Shown: positions 11,301 to 23,500 of the stretch, piece after piece
Layout of the letters: every line of letters begins with the position of its first letter
How positions within the stretch are numbered: position 1 is the first letter of the stretch
From: Jaltomata sinuosa
Lineage: Eukaryota; Streptophyta; Magnoliopsida; Solanales; Solanaceae
Length of the DNA stretch: 64,000 bases
Reading direction: 5' to 3'
Assembly (NCBI GenBank): GCA_003996215.1
Contig: QJPP01001567.1
Location: 62,001 to 126,000, forward strand
Translations under genes and position numbers: made by a program
The notes under the pieces: generated by a model
Database searches by the model: none
Seen by the model: the letters and a program-made list of their open reading frames with translations, nothing else
What the model was told of the DNA's origin: nothing

Positions 11301-14300
11301 CAGTTTCTTTCAACTACTTACAGTAGTCAATATTGCATGTTTCTTCTGAAATACCATCACAAAGTAAATGATTGACAAATCCAACTTATCCAATTTGACT
11401 TGCATTAGAAGTCCAATTTATTTTATTTATTTCATTTTGTGTCATAAATAGCATTGGCGAACTACAAGTAATATTTGCTCGGTCAGTTTCTTATTTGTTT
11501 CCTATCTTTTGTAAAATACCCACACACTGATCTATGCCTCCAAGTTTAATGTTGTCCTTTGCTGATGCAGCTTGGAGACGACACTGAGAAATTTTTCTTG
11601 CTTAACCACTGGAGATAGTATTATGGTGGCTTACAACAATAAAAAATATTACATAGACATAGTTGAAACAAAACCTTCTCATGCTATAAGTATCATCGAG
11701 ACAGACTGCGAGGTAGACTTTGCACCTCCTCTTGATTATAAACAACCTGAAAGACCACTTCCATCTCTTCCAAGCAAGGTTCCAGTTGAAGGTGCACATT
11801 CTGCATTTGTATTCCTGTCACCATTTTTTGATCCATACAATATGCTAAGCATATGTCTTTCATTTTTATCTACTACTGTTTATTAGGTGAGGTTTTGGGG
11901 AATGTTATGTTTTTCCCTCCTTGAACCACTTCTTCAATATCTCCAGGATCTCAAAGGGTATCAAGTAATAATGCTCTGTGCATTTCTTAAAAAAAAAAAT
12001 TACTGTGTGGTTTGATCTTTTATGTGGTATTCTATCAACAAAAAAAGCTCCACTTTCATGCAATTTTTAGCTATTTATTTGAATATAATGTTTGCCTTGG
12101 TGATGGATGTATTGACGCGACAGATTCAAAGTGAGGTGCCATGGTGTATGTTGTTTGCGGATGACGTAGTTTTGATTGACGAGACCTGCAGAGGAGTTAA
12201 TGCTAAGTTGGAGGTGACACATGAGGCTGACGTGGTAGTGCAGCTTGATTCTCGGGCCATTCAGAAGAGAGATAGTTTCAAGTATCTTGGATCTATGATC
12301 CAAGGGAAATGGAGAGATCGACGAGGATGTCACTCACCGAAATGGTGCTGGGTGGATTAAATGGAGGCTCGCGTACGGGGTCTTGTGTGATAAAAAGTGC
12401 CTCATAAACTTAAAGGCAAGTTCTACAGAGTGGCGGTTAGACCAGCTATGTTGTATGGAGCGGAGTGCTAGCCGGTCAAGAACTCTCACATCCAAAAGAT
12501 GAAGGTGGCGGAGATGAGGATGCTGCGATGGATGTGTGGGTTTACTAGGAGCGATAGGATTAGAAATGAGGTTATCCTAGACAAGGTGGGAGTGACTTCG
12601 GTGGATGTCAAGATGCGGGAAGCGGGGTTGAGATGGTTCGGGCATGTGATGAGGAGGGTTATGGAGGCCCCAGTGCGGAGGTGTGAGAGGTTGGCTATGG
12701 ATGGTTTCAGGCGAGGTAGAGGTAGACCGAAGAAGTATTGGAGGGAGGTTATTAGACATGACATGGAGCAGTTACAGTTTACTGAGGACATGACCCTAGA
12801 TAGGAAGGAGCGGAGGTGGCGAATTAGGGTAGAAGGTTAGTCGGGAGGGATGCGTCCTTGCTAGTAGGTAGGTGTGCTTTGTTTTGGGGTCCATGCTTGT
12901 TGTATCTTGTTCGTGGAATTTAGGTGATGTTGGTTGTGTCGTGTAGATCGAGTGTAGTGTTATTTTGTGATAGTCTTGTTTCTGTTACTTTATGTTGTTT
13001 TGTTACTACATGTTTTCTTGTTCTTATATTATGTCCTTTTTTAGACTGTTTTTGTCTTGAGCCGGGAGTCTATCGGAAACAGCCTCTCTACCTCACTTCT
13101 GAGGTAGTGGTATGGACTGCGTACGCTCTACCCTCCCCAGACTCCACTTTGTGGGAATATACGGGGTTTGTTGTTGTTGTTGTTGTTGTTATAATAGTTA
13201 ACTCTATATCCCCTATATAATTTTTTTTTTAAAAACTGTTCAAGTCAAATGAAATCATCTGAGTTAAGATGATGGGATATCTACCATGATTGGAGCTAAG
13301 TTGCATGGACTCTTCACTTCTGATGCCGCACCCGTGTCGGATTCTCCAAAAATACACTACTTTTGGAGAATTTGACACGCACCGTTGACATTTTTGAAGA
13401 GTCCGAGCAACATAGGATTGGAGCCACCAGTTTTACCAATTCTCAGGTAGTAATATTTCCTCAATAGGCATGGCTACTGTGACAGCAGTTTCTCGAAAAA
13501 TGAATCCGATCCTATAGTCGTCTTCTATGTTCGAAAAATGCATTGCAGCTTCAAGTTTGTTTGATATGAAATACAAGTGATTGTATATGTACATGACATT
13601 GACAGAATGATAGATTTCATTAGCACTCTACAGGAACAGAACCTACTGAACAGAATATTCCCCTTCTTGGCCTTCTAGTGTAAGGGATATCTCCCTTTTG
13701 TACTGTCCAATCACCTTCTTGATGTTTGGCTTTATTCCACTTATAATATCTTTTGTGTACTGATCTTAAAAGATGTTTATTTGATCTGTACAATCATGTT
13801 TTTCACATCATAAATTTGACTGATCTTTCCTGGACTGGAAAACCTTTCTCAAATACATGCTTCAATTTTTTTAATTGTATGGCTAATTGCTTTGGTGGAT
13901 GGTACAAGGCTAAGTTAGCTTTTTATCCCTTGTACAGAATGGAGAATGGTGACTCTCTTGTTTCTTCCTGACTATTTCTGTAGAATATTTATCTTTCCTA
14001 ACGTTATGCTAGTAATTTCATGGTTTTTTATCATGTAGGTCAAGAGGCTGCAACAGAGGCAGAGCAAAAATTCAACCCTTTTACTGGTTCAGCAAGACGT
14101 TTGGATGGGAAACCTCTGCAACAACAACCTCCACCAGTTTCCACATCTGGGTCTAAAGACAAGCGACCTGATAAGGGAAATGCTACTGGACAGGCAGCTG
14201 CCAGTTCTAGCTCTCAAAGCTCCAACCGTCAGACACAGGGGAAGCTTGTGTTTGGATCAAATGCAAATCGGAATCCCGATAAACAGAAGGTTTTTCTTTC

Positions 14301-14490
14301 TCCACTTACATGCATTTCATCATTACATGGTTATCTGTTCCTGATGATTGCCAAAGTACTAGCTGCTAATCAAGTGGCTACTTGTTAATATTCTTCTATA
14401 TTGCAGGAACCGGTAAAGGAGGAACCTCAAAAGAAAGAAGAGCCTAAGTTTCAAGCTTTCAGTGGGAAAAAGTACTCCTTGAGGGGTTAA
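8394..14490 (+). CDS. UFD1: UFD1 homolog, CDC48 cofactor
   Basis: This is ubiquitin fusion degradation protein 1, which pairs with NPL4 to recruit ubiquitinated substrates to the CDC48/p97 ATPase in the cytosol and nucleus (ER-associated and chromatin-associated degradation). Nine coding exons with GT-AG borders keep one frame: 8394-8396, 9464-9541, 9854-9878, 9969-10001, 10136-10257, 10494-10624, 11571-11791, 14039-14289 and 14407-14490. The total is 948 nt, 315 codons plus stop, close to the usual plant length. The N-terminal UFD1 fold starts FFDGYGYHGTSFEQTYRCYP and includes the IIMPPSALDRLASLHIDYPM and FSCLTTGDSIMVAY segments. The C-terminal half is disordered and has two SHP-box-like CDC48-binding motifs, FTGSARRLDG (residues 219-228) and FSGKKYSLRG (306-315, the exact C-terminus). 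The first coding exon contributes only the ATG. That start is inferred because the family begins MFFDGY and an ATG sits directly before a GT donor. Confidence 0.93.
8397..9463 (+). other. UFD1 intron 1
   Basis: This 1067-bp intron separates the start codon from the rest of the coding sequence. Its donor is ATG|GTAATC and its acceptor TTTCAG|TTTTTTGAC. The reading frames inside it (8394-8711, 9324-9557 and others) are short and overlap the start codon or exon 2 by chance, and no transposon was recognised. Long first introns near the start codon often raise expression in plants, but nothing in this sequence proves that here. Confidence 0.7.
10296..10433 (+). mobile_element. 138-bp RTE LINE 3'-end insertion in UFD1 intron 5
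   Basis: The insert contains the conserved block GAGACAGCCTCTCTACC ... GGTAGGGGTAAGGT ... CTACCCTCCCTAGACC and ends in TTG-type repeats. It matches the 3' end of the LINE at 12091-13190. It is flanked by a perfect 10-bp direct repeat, TTGGGCTCAG, at 10286-10295 and 10434-10443, which is a target site duplication. It is either an extremely 5'-truncated LINE copy or a SINE that shares that tail. No tRNA-like promoter boxes are present, which favours truncation. Confidence 0.85.
10625..11570 (+). other. UFD1 intron 6
   Basis: This is a 946-bp intron between NPKAI and LETTLRN (donor AT|GTGAGT, acceptor GATGCAG|CTTGG, splitting an Ile codon). I see no recognisable inserted element. The frame at 10939-11172 does not resemble a known protein. 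Confidence 0.7.
12091..13190 (+). mobile_element. 5'-truncated RTE-type LINE in UFD1 intron 7
   Basis: The reading begins abruptly with FALVMDVLTRQIQSEVPWCM and continues through the reverse transcriptase catalytic box LFADDVVLID. It then gives DSFKYLGSMIQG and, after a frameshift, KVAEMRMLRWMCGFTRSDRI and GRPKKYWREVIRHDM, ending RIRVEG-stop at 12838-12840. This is the C-terminal half of an RTE-clade ORF2. About 30 residues are missing between NAKLEV and THEAD (near 12210). The 3' tail carries GGAAACAGCCTCTCTACC and ends in seven TTG units (13168-13188). TATAAT-like sequence at both borders may be a short target duplication. It lies in the same orientation as the host gene. Confidence 0.88.
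13297..13415. mobile_element. Foldback MITE with 9-bp target duplication
   Basis: This 119-bp insertion in UFD1 intron 7 is nearly a perfect hairpin. TTGCATGGACTCTTCA on the left pairs with TGAAGAGTCCGAGCAA on the right, and TCCAAAAATACACTA pairs with TACTTTTGGA near the centre. The 9-bp sequence GATTGGAGC lies directly on both sides (13288-13296 and 13416-13424). A 9-bp duplication points to Mutator-type transposition. Related hairpins are common in Solanaceae genomes. Confidence 0.85.
13425..14038 (+). other. Distal part of UFD1 intron 7
   Basis: This is intronic DNA between the foldback MITE and exon 8 (acceptor CATGTAG|GTCAAG). The frame at 13753-13971 has no recognisable domain. Intron 7 in total spans 11792-14038 (2247 bp), and the recognised LINE and MITE account for roughly half of it. 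Confidence 0.6.
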
Positions 14491-15005
14491 CTGTAATATA
14501 TTCATGTTATTACATCATATCTACTCGGTCAAAATACATGAACTATGTGAAACTTTCATGTGTAAATTGACTTAGTTTCTGTTTTAAAGGCGACTTATAT
14601 ACAATTTTCCGGTGAACTTCCAAAGTTCAGGGCTTTTAATTGCTCAGGTATTTGTTTACAAGTATTTTATTTGGTAAAAGACGAACAATTGTTTGTCTCG
14701 GTGATTTAGCCCTGTGCTTGATAATGATCTTAATGTTTGGAGGTCCGACTTCAATTCCAAAACTTATATTTGCATCAAGAAAAGAAGGATCCTTGTAGAT
14801 TAGCCTTTTATGTTATTTTCCTTGTCAGAGTTTGTGAAACAATTTACTATCTTATTTTCCTTGTCAGGGGTCTAAAGGTCGGAATTTTAAGTCTATAAAA
14901 TGATTTACTACTCGCTGCTTCTTGGCTTGAATTTTTTTCTTTTGCTTCCTCTTTTCCATATCTTGATTATTTCTCCTTATCGGATAAGTTTCCTTTGTCA
15001 AAGAA
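14491..15005 (+). other. UFD1 3' flank
   Basis: This is sequence downstream of the UFD1 stop codon, T-rich and without a coding signal. The 3' UTR should lie here, but no single AATAAA-type signal stands out and the cleavage site was not determined. The region ends at the 8-bp target duplication of the hAT element (14998-15005). Confidence 0.5.
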
Positions 15006-16054
15006 TAGGTGTGGCAAATGGGCTGTTTGGGCTGGGCTTAATGAATAAATGGGCTAATGCCCAACCATGCCCAAAGTTCATTTGGGTCAAGATAGGTTGG
15101 GTCAATATGGGCTAAACAATGGTTATAACCCAACCCGCCCAACTTGACCCTCAAATCTTACTCATTCTCTTTCCTCACATATTTGCTCCCAGGTGCTACA
15201 ATTCATTTTTATAATATGCTATTAAAATAGTTTATTTAAAATTAAATTTTGCTTATTTCATGAACAAGCAATTACATTTTAAAATTTTTTCCAACAACCA
15301 TAATATTAACATATTTCATTAAATTTTTATTTAGTCTCTTCCACACCTTTTATCTTTTTTTTCTTTTCCACGTAGAAGTTAGAGCTAGTAAAGTTTATTA
15401 TTATCAAATTTTATTCTTCGTTTACAACTTTACATGTGAAAGTTTTTTTTTTATTGATAATTTGATTCCTCGTTAGAAAAGTCAAAAATTTTACTTGAAT
15501 AAATCATCTCGAACATTCAAAATAAGATGAGCAGCTAACAATTAAATGTTAATTTATATAACATTTTTTCATTTATCGTAAGTTAGTTTGACTAAACTTT
15601 AAAGTTAAATTGAATTAGATCAATTTAATCTTTTAAATTAAAACTTAAATTTCAAAAATTGTATATAAAAATATTTCAAATTTAATGATTGAATCTCACA
15701 TTTTAGGTACAACCTGTAAGAAAAACTAAAATAAACAACTATACAAAAAAAATTATTGTATTGAAACTTGGACATGGAGAAAATAATTTAGGAAGGTTAA
15801 TTTGAAAATATTTTATATTTTTTTCATTTTAGTGAACTTTGGTAACAAGAGAAACAAATTATTGGGATTGAAGGGTAAATAGAGATGGGATGAGTTTGGG
15901 CTGCTTCATGGGTTGACTTTGGGCTAGCTTTTATTATGGGTTATAATGGGTTGTGCCCAAACTAGCTCATTTGTAATATAGCCCATGCCCAACCCATTAA
16001 AACATGAGCAGGTTGAGCGGGTCAAATGGGTTTGGGCTGCATTTGCCACCCCTA
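15006..16054. mobile_element. Non-autonomous hAT element
   Basis: The terminal inverted repeats TAGGTGTGGCAAATG (15006-15020) and CATTTGCCACCCCTA (16040-16054) match at 14 of 15 positions. A perfect 8-bp target duplication TCAAAGAA lies at 14998-15005 and 16055-16062. The TAGGGGTGGCAAA end and 8-bp duplication are hallmarks of hAT elements. Subterminal regions on both ends are rich in GGGCTGGGC / GGGTTGGGC-type words in opposite orientations, as expected for transposase-binding sites. The AT-rich interior encodes no transposase, so it needs an autonomous partner. Confidence 0.92.
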
Positions 16055-16062
16055 TCAAAGAA

Positions 16063-17388
16063 CAATCAAACCAAGATATCTCTAGAAAATAATGTTCTCT
16101 TCTCTCTCTTTGAACTCATCGATCTGTGTGGCCATTTCCATCTTCTCCTCAGCCTACTCAGTTAGAATGGGGCTCCCTAATGACCCTCTAGCTAGTTCAT
16201 ACTAGTTGCATTAATTGAAAAACCTATCGCGAGTCCATTGCTAATTAACCCTGACAATCCAGAAGCCTAGAAGCCTATTTAGAGAAGCAATACCTCCATC
16301 CCTAAACCAATTACTCAGATCTAATACTTATATAAGTACTGCCTCAGCGGCACCAGTTGGAATCAGGCATGTAACACATGGGAAAGCCTATAGTTACTTC
16401 AAAGACGAGGATTATTTTGGAAAACTCATTGAGAATAGCAATCTCACACGGAGTAAGTTCTTGAGAGGTAAACATTATGTAAAAGATGTTAGCAAGGATT
16501 TGTTAACATCTCCTATTTTGAGTTTATCTAGACTTTACAAATGTTGATGATTGGACTAACATTTATCATAAAAGATTCTTTAACCTAGCTGTCTTTCCTT
16601 GTAAACCCAAAAGTGGAAACCAATGTAGCTCCGGCCTAGATTCTTTTGCCCCAACTTCCTTGGCACCTATTTCAGTGGAATATACTATCAAGAATAGTAA
16701 GCTCAGTTGGAACAGTTACGACACCAGACTAGGCAACATAATCAAGGGGCAATCTGGCTAAGATCAGAGTGGAAATTGACATTTCAAAACCAAGACATGA
16801 TGACATGTGGCTTGGTTACTGTATAGGGTAAAAATAGTCAAGACCTGTGGTCGTATCAAAAAATGACACATGGAGAGCAGTAAAAGTTATTCAAAGTCCA
16901 GCTACGCAAGATACATGGTTGAATTATACAGTGGCACATGGAAGGTATCAAGAGCCATAAAGTCGTACCGAAATTAGATGATCCAACTTACTCTGTGTAA
17001 AATATACCAGACCAAGGCTCAAGACACCCAGAGGAAGGATCAGCAAGACTAGCCGTTATGAAATTGGCCCATGAATGATGCCAGTCGTTATTTCTTAAAT
17101 ATCATTTAGTTAGTCATTAAATACGAGTTAAGAGGGGTTTAATTCTTGGCAATCAACTCCAAATAAGCCCCTTATGAAAGCTGTAGAATGATTATCTTGT
17201 CAATCATCAAACTCTTCTCTACTGAATACTATAATTTCTCTAGCACTTCTCATTACTTATTCAGCCAATTCATCTCATCTGTTAAGCTTGATTAGCTTAT
17301 CACTTGTATCTTACTTGCTTAATTATTTTTCTGTCTCAATCAATTCAGTCCTCTTATCCTTTAAACCTTGCATACAAGTTCAACTGTA
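16063..17388 (+). repeat. Probable 5' LTR region of Tat-type element
   Basis: This is non-coding DNA upstream of the Tat gag remnant. The right limit is set by CTGTACA followed by a primer-binding-like GGAGTGGTGCCCACCATGAG (about 17395-17414). The left limit is not visible and could be anywhere after the hAT element. I could not align it convincingly with the DNA downstream of pol (24660-25060), so the LTR pair is not demonstrated. Confidence 0.4.
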
Positions 17389-17394
17389 CATTTT

Positions 17395-17414
17395 TTGGAG
17401 TGGTGCCCACCATG
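17395..17414 (+). other. Primer-binding-like site of Tat element
   Basis: GGAGTGGTGCCCACCATGAG resembles the TGGCGCCCACCGTGGGG-type sequence seen just after the 5' LTR in many Tat-lineage elements, with mutations. It lies about 90 bp before the gag ATG at 17503. The assignment rests on position and partial similarity. Confidence 0.4.
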
Positions 17415-17502
17415 AGACTGTGGATAATTGTGATATTGGTTTTATCCTACTTATATAACACTACAAACTTCATTTCAGTGAAGCTAAGCAACTAATTGAC
17501 TC

Positions 17503-20500
17503 GATGGTTGACACTGGAAATGATGATCAGATAAACGTCAACGACAACGCTAATCCCTTGATAAATAATCTCTCAAACAATGTAATCGATCCAAACATCG
17601 GGGATACTCAAGTCCCAGATGGGTAAGAATTTAAGCATGGTCGTACACAAAATGATGAAATTAGCGATGACCAAGAAAGAATTAGAGTCCTTGAAACTGA
17701 TTTAACGAGAATTTTTTCTATACTAGAGGGCCAACAAAAAGCAATAGCGAGTTTACGGGAAAAGGGAAAAACTGCACTTGATCTGAAGGCCCCACGAGAG
17801 GAAATGTCTCACGCTACCAGGATCAAGGATCATGGGGAAAATAACATCACTAGTTTTGGTAACAGAGAATCCACCGAACTAATGAAATGCTTACAGACAC
17901 TGACTAGTTGGATAGATTGAAATGAAAAGAATTTCACGCCCATATGGATCAAGTTCTAGGGGCTCCTTAGGTCTTGAAAGGTCCGTATTCAAAGAGATAT
18001 GTTTAGTTACCATTCCCGCCAAGCACGACTCCATAATTGATACATAAGAGGTTCAAGATGCCTGACATCCTAAAGTATGATGGGACAACAGACCCTCAAG
18101 AGCAAGTAACAACATACACATGTTCGGTAAAGGACAATGACATGAAATCGAATGAAATAGAATTAGTTCTACTCAAGAAGTTCGGAGAATCCCTGACCAA
18201 AGAGCTATGACATGGTATTCCTTAATACCCAAACACTATTAAATCTTTTGAACACCTTGCAGATTCTTTTGTACAAGCACATACCAGAGCAAAAAAGGTG
18301 CAGGCAAGAAAAGCTTACATCTTCAAAATTACTCAAGGACTACCAAGTTGCTCCGGGAATTTGTGATCTGCTTTCAAAAGAAAAGAATATTGTCCCCAGT
18401 TTTGGACGAACGGGCCGCGTAAGATTTTACCAAAGGTCTCAATTAAAGGAGTTCAAGTGCATCATTAAAATTGAAAGAAAATATGTTGGAGTTTTATATA
18501 ACAACGTGGGCAGATGTCCACAATAAGTATGAATCAAAAACTTGACTTGAAGATGATCAATTGGCCCCACCTTCATAAACAAGATCGATTAACTAAAGTT
18601 ATCAAAAAATAACCATGGAATAAGACTTAAAGTCGTTAAAAGAAAGATATCAACTACATGCATCCATGGAAAGACCCCACAATTAGATAGGCCAAAGACA
18701 TCAAAACCAGTACTCTCAAGCGCCAAAGAGAGCACAGTTTGATAGAAGGAATGACCAAGTCCAGGAAAGAGGTTTTTAAATAAAGGTGATGCAGTACCGT
18801 CCATGGCAAGAGTAAATAACATGGAGCTATGAGTATATCCAAATATTTCTTCAACGTAGATTTGGTTGAGTTAGTAGCAGCAATAAGGCAGATCAAAGAT
18901 GCAAGGTGGCCGAAACTAATCAGGTATGACCCAAATCAAAGGGATCCAGGCTTGGTGTGTGATTTCCATGGAACAAACGCACATAAGATCGAGGACTGTT
19001 AACACTTGAGAGAGGAAGTGGTGTGACTACTAAAAGAAGGTCACTTGAGAAAATTCCTTTGTGACCGGACCAAGAATAATTTTGGCAAAACAGAGATGCA
19101 GAGCCGCACTAGACCATATTATCAATATGATAATTGGTGGAGCAGAAGTTAACGAAGTTACTTTTAGTGCTGCTAAGAAAAAAAGGTTTCAATAATCCTC
19201 GAAAAGACCCTGAGACAACAAATCAATCACTTTCAACGATGATGATTTGGAAGGCACCATCCAACCTCACAATGACGGTTTGGTAATTACTGTAAACATT
19301 AGAAATTTATAGATTAAATGTGTTTTGGTGGATTTAGGTAGATTAGCTAATGAAAATATATTGGAAAGTCGCGAAACATATTAAAATGCTCGACAAACTA
19401 ATTCTAGCCATAAGAGTCCTTTCTAGATTTAACATGGCGAGTGAAACAACCAGAGAAGAGATCATACTACCAATTAATTCCGGATTAATGGTCAAAGAAA
19501 CCAAGTTTTATGTCATATATAGTGACATGATAGACCATGCACAGTTCATAAGGCCATGGATACATGACATAAATGTTGCGCCCTCAATGTTACATCTATT
19601 GCTAAAATTTCTGACTTCAGATGGAATCATACATATCCAAGGGGAGAAGCCAACAACAAAAGAAATGTTCACAAGGGACGAAATAATAAATGAAGAAGTA
19701 GGCAAGGAAGTTAAATATCAATTATAGAAACATAAATCATCTCTAGGAAACACCATTGAGAATAAAAATGGGAAGGCTTCAAAGCTTAATCAAAAGTCAA
19801 GCCAAGAAGATGAGCCAAGGAAGAATATTTGATCCCAAGGAACTTCCTAGTTCCGAAGGAATACGATGCCACGAAAATATCTGTGGAAGAACTCAAGCAA
19901 GTGGTCTTGTTTGCATACTTTCCAAACACAAAGGTTACCTAGGGATCATATTAACTCCGAAATATAGGAGAAAACTAATTGAATTCCTTAAGACTAACTC
20001 AGATTGTTTTTCATGGTCTCATTTTGTAACACCCCAAAATATCTAAGCTAAAATTTGCATTTCATTAGACCATTTCTTGATAAAAAGGATTAGTCTCTAC
20101 TTCACGCTCCCTAAATTCAAATTTTTGCAACATTTGAGAAGTTGCTTGCCTAAGAGTGCGATGGTATTTTAGGAAATTATCTCGGGGTATTTACGTAAAC
20201 TACTACAACTATATTTATCTCATAAACAATAGTAAATACATGAGATATTTAACATTTGGGGCAGCCAACTTTAACTTTCGGGCAACCACTTTTTTAATTG
20301 ATATATATCCCTGTTTGTGTGTAAACTATTACACCTCATGTCATTATTTCTTTTCCTAACTCTTAAGAAACTTCTACACACTCTTCTCACCAAATTATCT
20401 TAGCTAATCAACCAAAAAACCTTATTCCTTTTGACTAAAACTCAAGGAAGCACCCTCCCTTCTGGTAAGTATGTAAACTCATTTTTTGAACTGTGTAGTT

Positions 20501-23500
20501 GTTAGTAAGTTTAGAATATCATATTGTGTAGAGATTGGTTTTAAGTGAACAAATATGTTTAGGAAATCTATAACATATCTATATAACTCTTACGTTTATG
20601 TCAAAAGCTGATTTTGATGTTATGGGTTCAAAAAAGGGGATGCAATACAGGGAAGGTTCTGCCTAATTGTTTTTGATTTAGAAACTTTCTATTTACTGCA
20701 TTTAGTATTTTGAGCATATCATTCGTACAAAACATATTTTGTGATAGTTCTTGACTCTTTGCAACCCTAAGACACGTTCCTACAACTTTTATGAAGACTA
20801 CAAAACCTAGTTTTTCCGTTTACCTATTCAAAACTGAGTCACAACACAAGGTAGTCAGGCTGTCCAGATTTACTATTTTGGGAATTTGGTGTCGTGTTGG
20901 TTGTTTTGAGGTGTGTAAATCCAGGTCTTGTAATATATTAAAGACACATTTGGTTTGTAATTTATGTAATGGAAGAAACTAGTATTTTTCTTTAGCATTT
21001 GGAAGTTCAAAGATGATGTATAGAATGATCTTGCAGTTGTGTTTTAATTAAAAAATAAAATCATAAGGTACATGCTTGATTATTTTTTGAAAGGTCCTAC
21101 CATCATAAGTTGGAACTCTTATATTGATTTTACTAAAGATTATATGAATTAGTAAATTTCAAAATATTACAGCTTTAACTCTTTTCGAATGGGCCTTATT
21201 CCGCTATAAAAAATAATGAATATGTCTTAAATTAAGCTCTTTTAAACGTTATAAATATTATATTTATTTTTGTTTCGAAAGTGACATCCTCCCAAAAGGG
21301 TCGCTACACATTTAGACATGACATGTATTCCATTAGAAGTCGCTACTCACAAGTTGAGCATAGACCCAAGTTTCAGCTATTGAAGCAAAAAAGATGACCA
21401 ACATCAGAATACAAGAGCAAATTCATAAAGGAGGAGGTAAGTAAACTGCTAAATATAGGCTCAATTCGTGAAGTGGACTATCCTGAATGGCTAGCCAATG
21501 TAGTAGTACCTAAAAAGGGAGTAATGTAAGAATGTGCATAGGTCTTAAAGATTTAAATAAGGCTTGTCCAAAAGACTTGTTCCTATTTCCTCACATATAT
21601 CAAATGATCGATGCAACAACGGGACAAGACATGTTGAGTTTTCTCAATGATTAATCCCGGTATAATCAAATAAAGATGAATCTGGTGGACCAAGAAAAAA
21701 CCTCATTTATCACTAATACAAAACATATTGTTACAATGTAATGTCATTTGGACTGAAAAACGTTGGTGTAACTTACCTATGACTAGTAAATGGCATGTTC
21801 AACGAATAAGTAAGTGAAACCATGGAAGTTTTTATTGATGATATGTTGGTCACGTCTCTGGAATCGGAGGATCATTTGAAACATTTGTAGAAAACCTTTG
21901 GAATACCGAGAAAGTACAACATGAAGCTCAACTCATAGAAGTGTTCTTTTGGTGTTGGTTCAAGAAAATTCCTTGGATTCCTAATGTCAAACAGAGGAAT
22001 CGAAGTCAACTCTGACAAGATCAAAGCCAGAGAGGAAATCCCAAAAGTCCTAGAGGATGTAAAAGTTGTTTTAAGACTCACCAGGAGACCAGCGTTAAGA
22101 CGATTCATATCACATTCATATAAAAGAAGTCATAAGTTCTTCTTTTTATAAAGAAGAAAAGGGACTTCAAGTGGACTCCAGAATGACAATAGGAGCCGAG
22201 AGACTTAAGAAAATATTTATGAAGTTCTCTATTACTTTCCAAACCAAAGAAAGGAGAATCACTACTCCTATACCTAGCAATGTTTGAAGTGGCAATCAGC
22301 GCTGTCTTAGTCCAAAAAGAAAAAGGGTACACAATTTTCAATTTACTATGTAAGCAAGACTTTAGCAAGTGCAAAAACTAGATACCCACACTTGGAAAAG
22401 TTAGCTTTGGCATTAGTAATGTCTGCTAGAAAATTACGATCATATTTCTAATTCCATCTAGCTATTGTTGTAATGCCCTATCTCTTAAGAAATATAATGC
22501 ATTAACCTGAGCTATCAAGTAGGCTGGCCAAATGGGTGATAAAAGTAAGCGGATATGACTTAACATACAAACCATAGACTATTATCAAATCCCAAGTCCT
22601 AGTCAATTTCATAGCAAACTTTAGACAAGGGATGGTGTAGGGGTTAAGAAAGAATATCTGAAAACCTCAGGAGCTGAGCCCGGTATATGGACTCTCCGCA
22701 CTGACGGAGCATCCAATGTGTATGAGTTTGGGCTAGGTATTGTATTGAAGACTTCTTTTAGAGAAGTCCTTAGACACGCCTATAGAATTATTCATATAAC
22801 TAACAATGAGGCTTTGATGGCAGGTTTGTATTTGACCCAAAACTTGGGAGCTAAAATCCTCAAAGAAAAATGTGATTCACTCCTAGTGGTAAACCAAATT
22901 AACAAAACCTTCGAGGTCAAGGATGAGCGAATGAAAGAGTACTTGGATAAAGCACTCACCACATTAAGTCATTTCAAGGAATAGATGGTGATGCATATTC
23001 CATGAGCACAAAATGCAGAAGCAGATACTTTAGCGAACCTGGGGACTTCGTCAGACACGAGAACAAATTACTCCGAAAAGGTGGTACAATTGCTCAACTC
23101 AGTCATTGATGTTTAACCATGATGAAATAATTGAACAGGACTAACCTGAGATGGGAGTAATGAATACATTGACTACATAAAAGAAGGCAAGCTACCAAAA
23201 GAAGCAAACACATCTTGGGCCCTTCGTATAAAAGCTGCTCGATACTATTTGGTTGACAGACAACTATACCAAAGATTTTTAACTGATCCCTTGGATAGAT
23301 GCTTGAGACCCATAAAGACAACTTATTGATGAGATAAATCCACAAAGGAACTTGTAGAAAACACTCCTGAGCTAAGCTATTGATTCAAAAAGTTGGTTAG
23401 AGATGGTAACTTGTCAAAAATTGAACCTAATATTAAATTATTTGTTCAAAAATGTTGACAAGTGTCAAAGTCATGCATTTATGATCCATCAGTCAGTAGA

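Noticed and set aside
11572..11886. Independent 104-residue gene
   Set aside because: It is UFD1 exon 7 read on into the intron; the splice donor at 11791|11792 ends the exon.
12486..12791. Minus-strand frames in UFD1 intron 7
   Set aside because: They are the complement of RTE LINE coding and carry no independent support.
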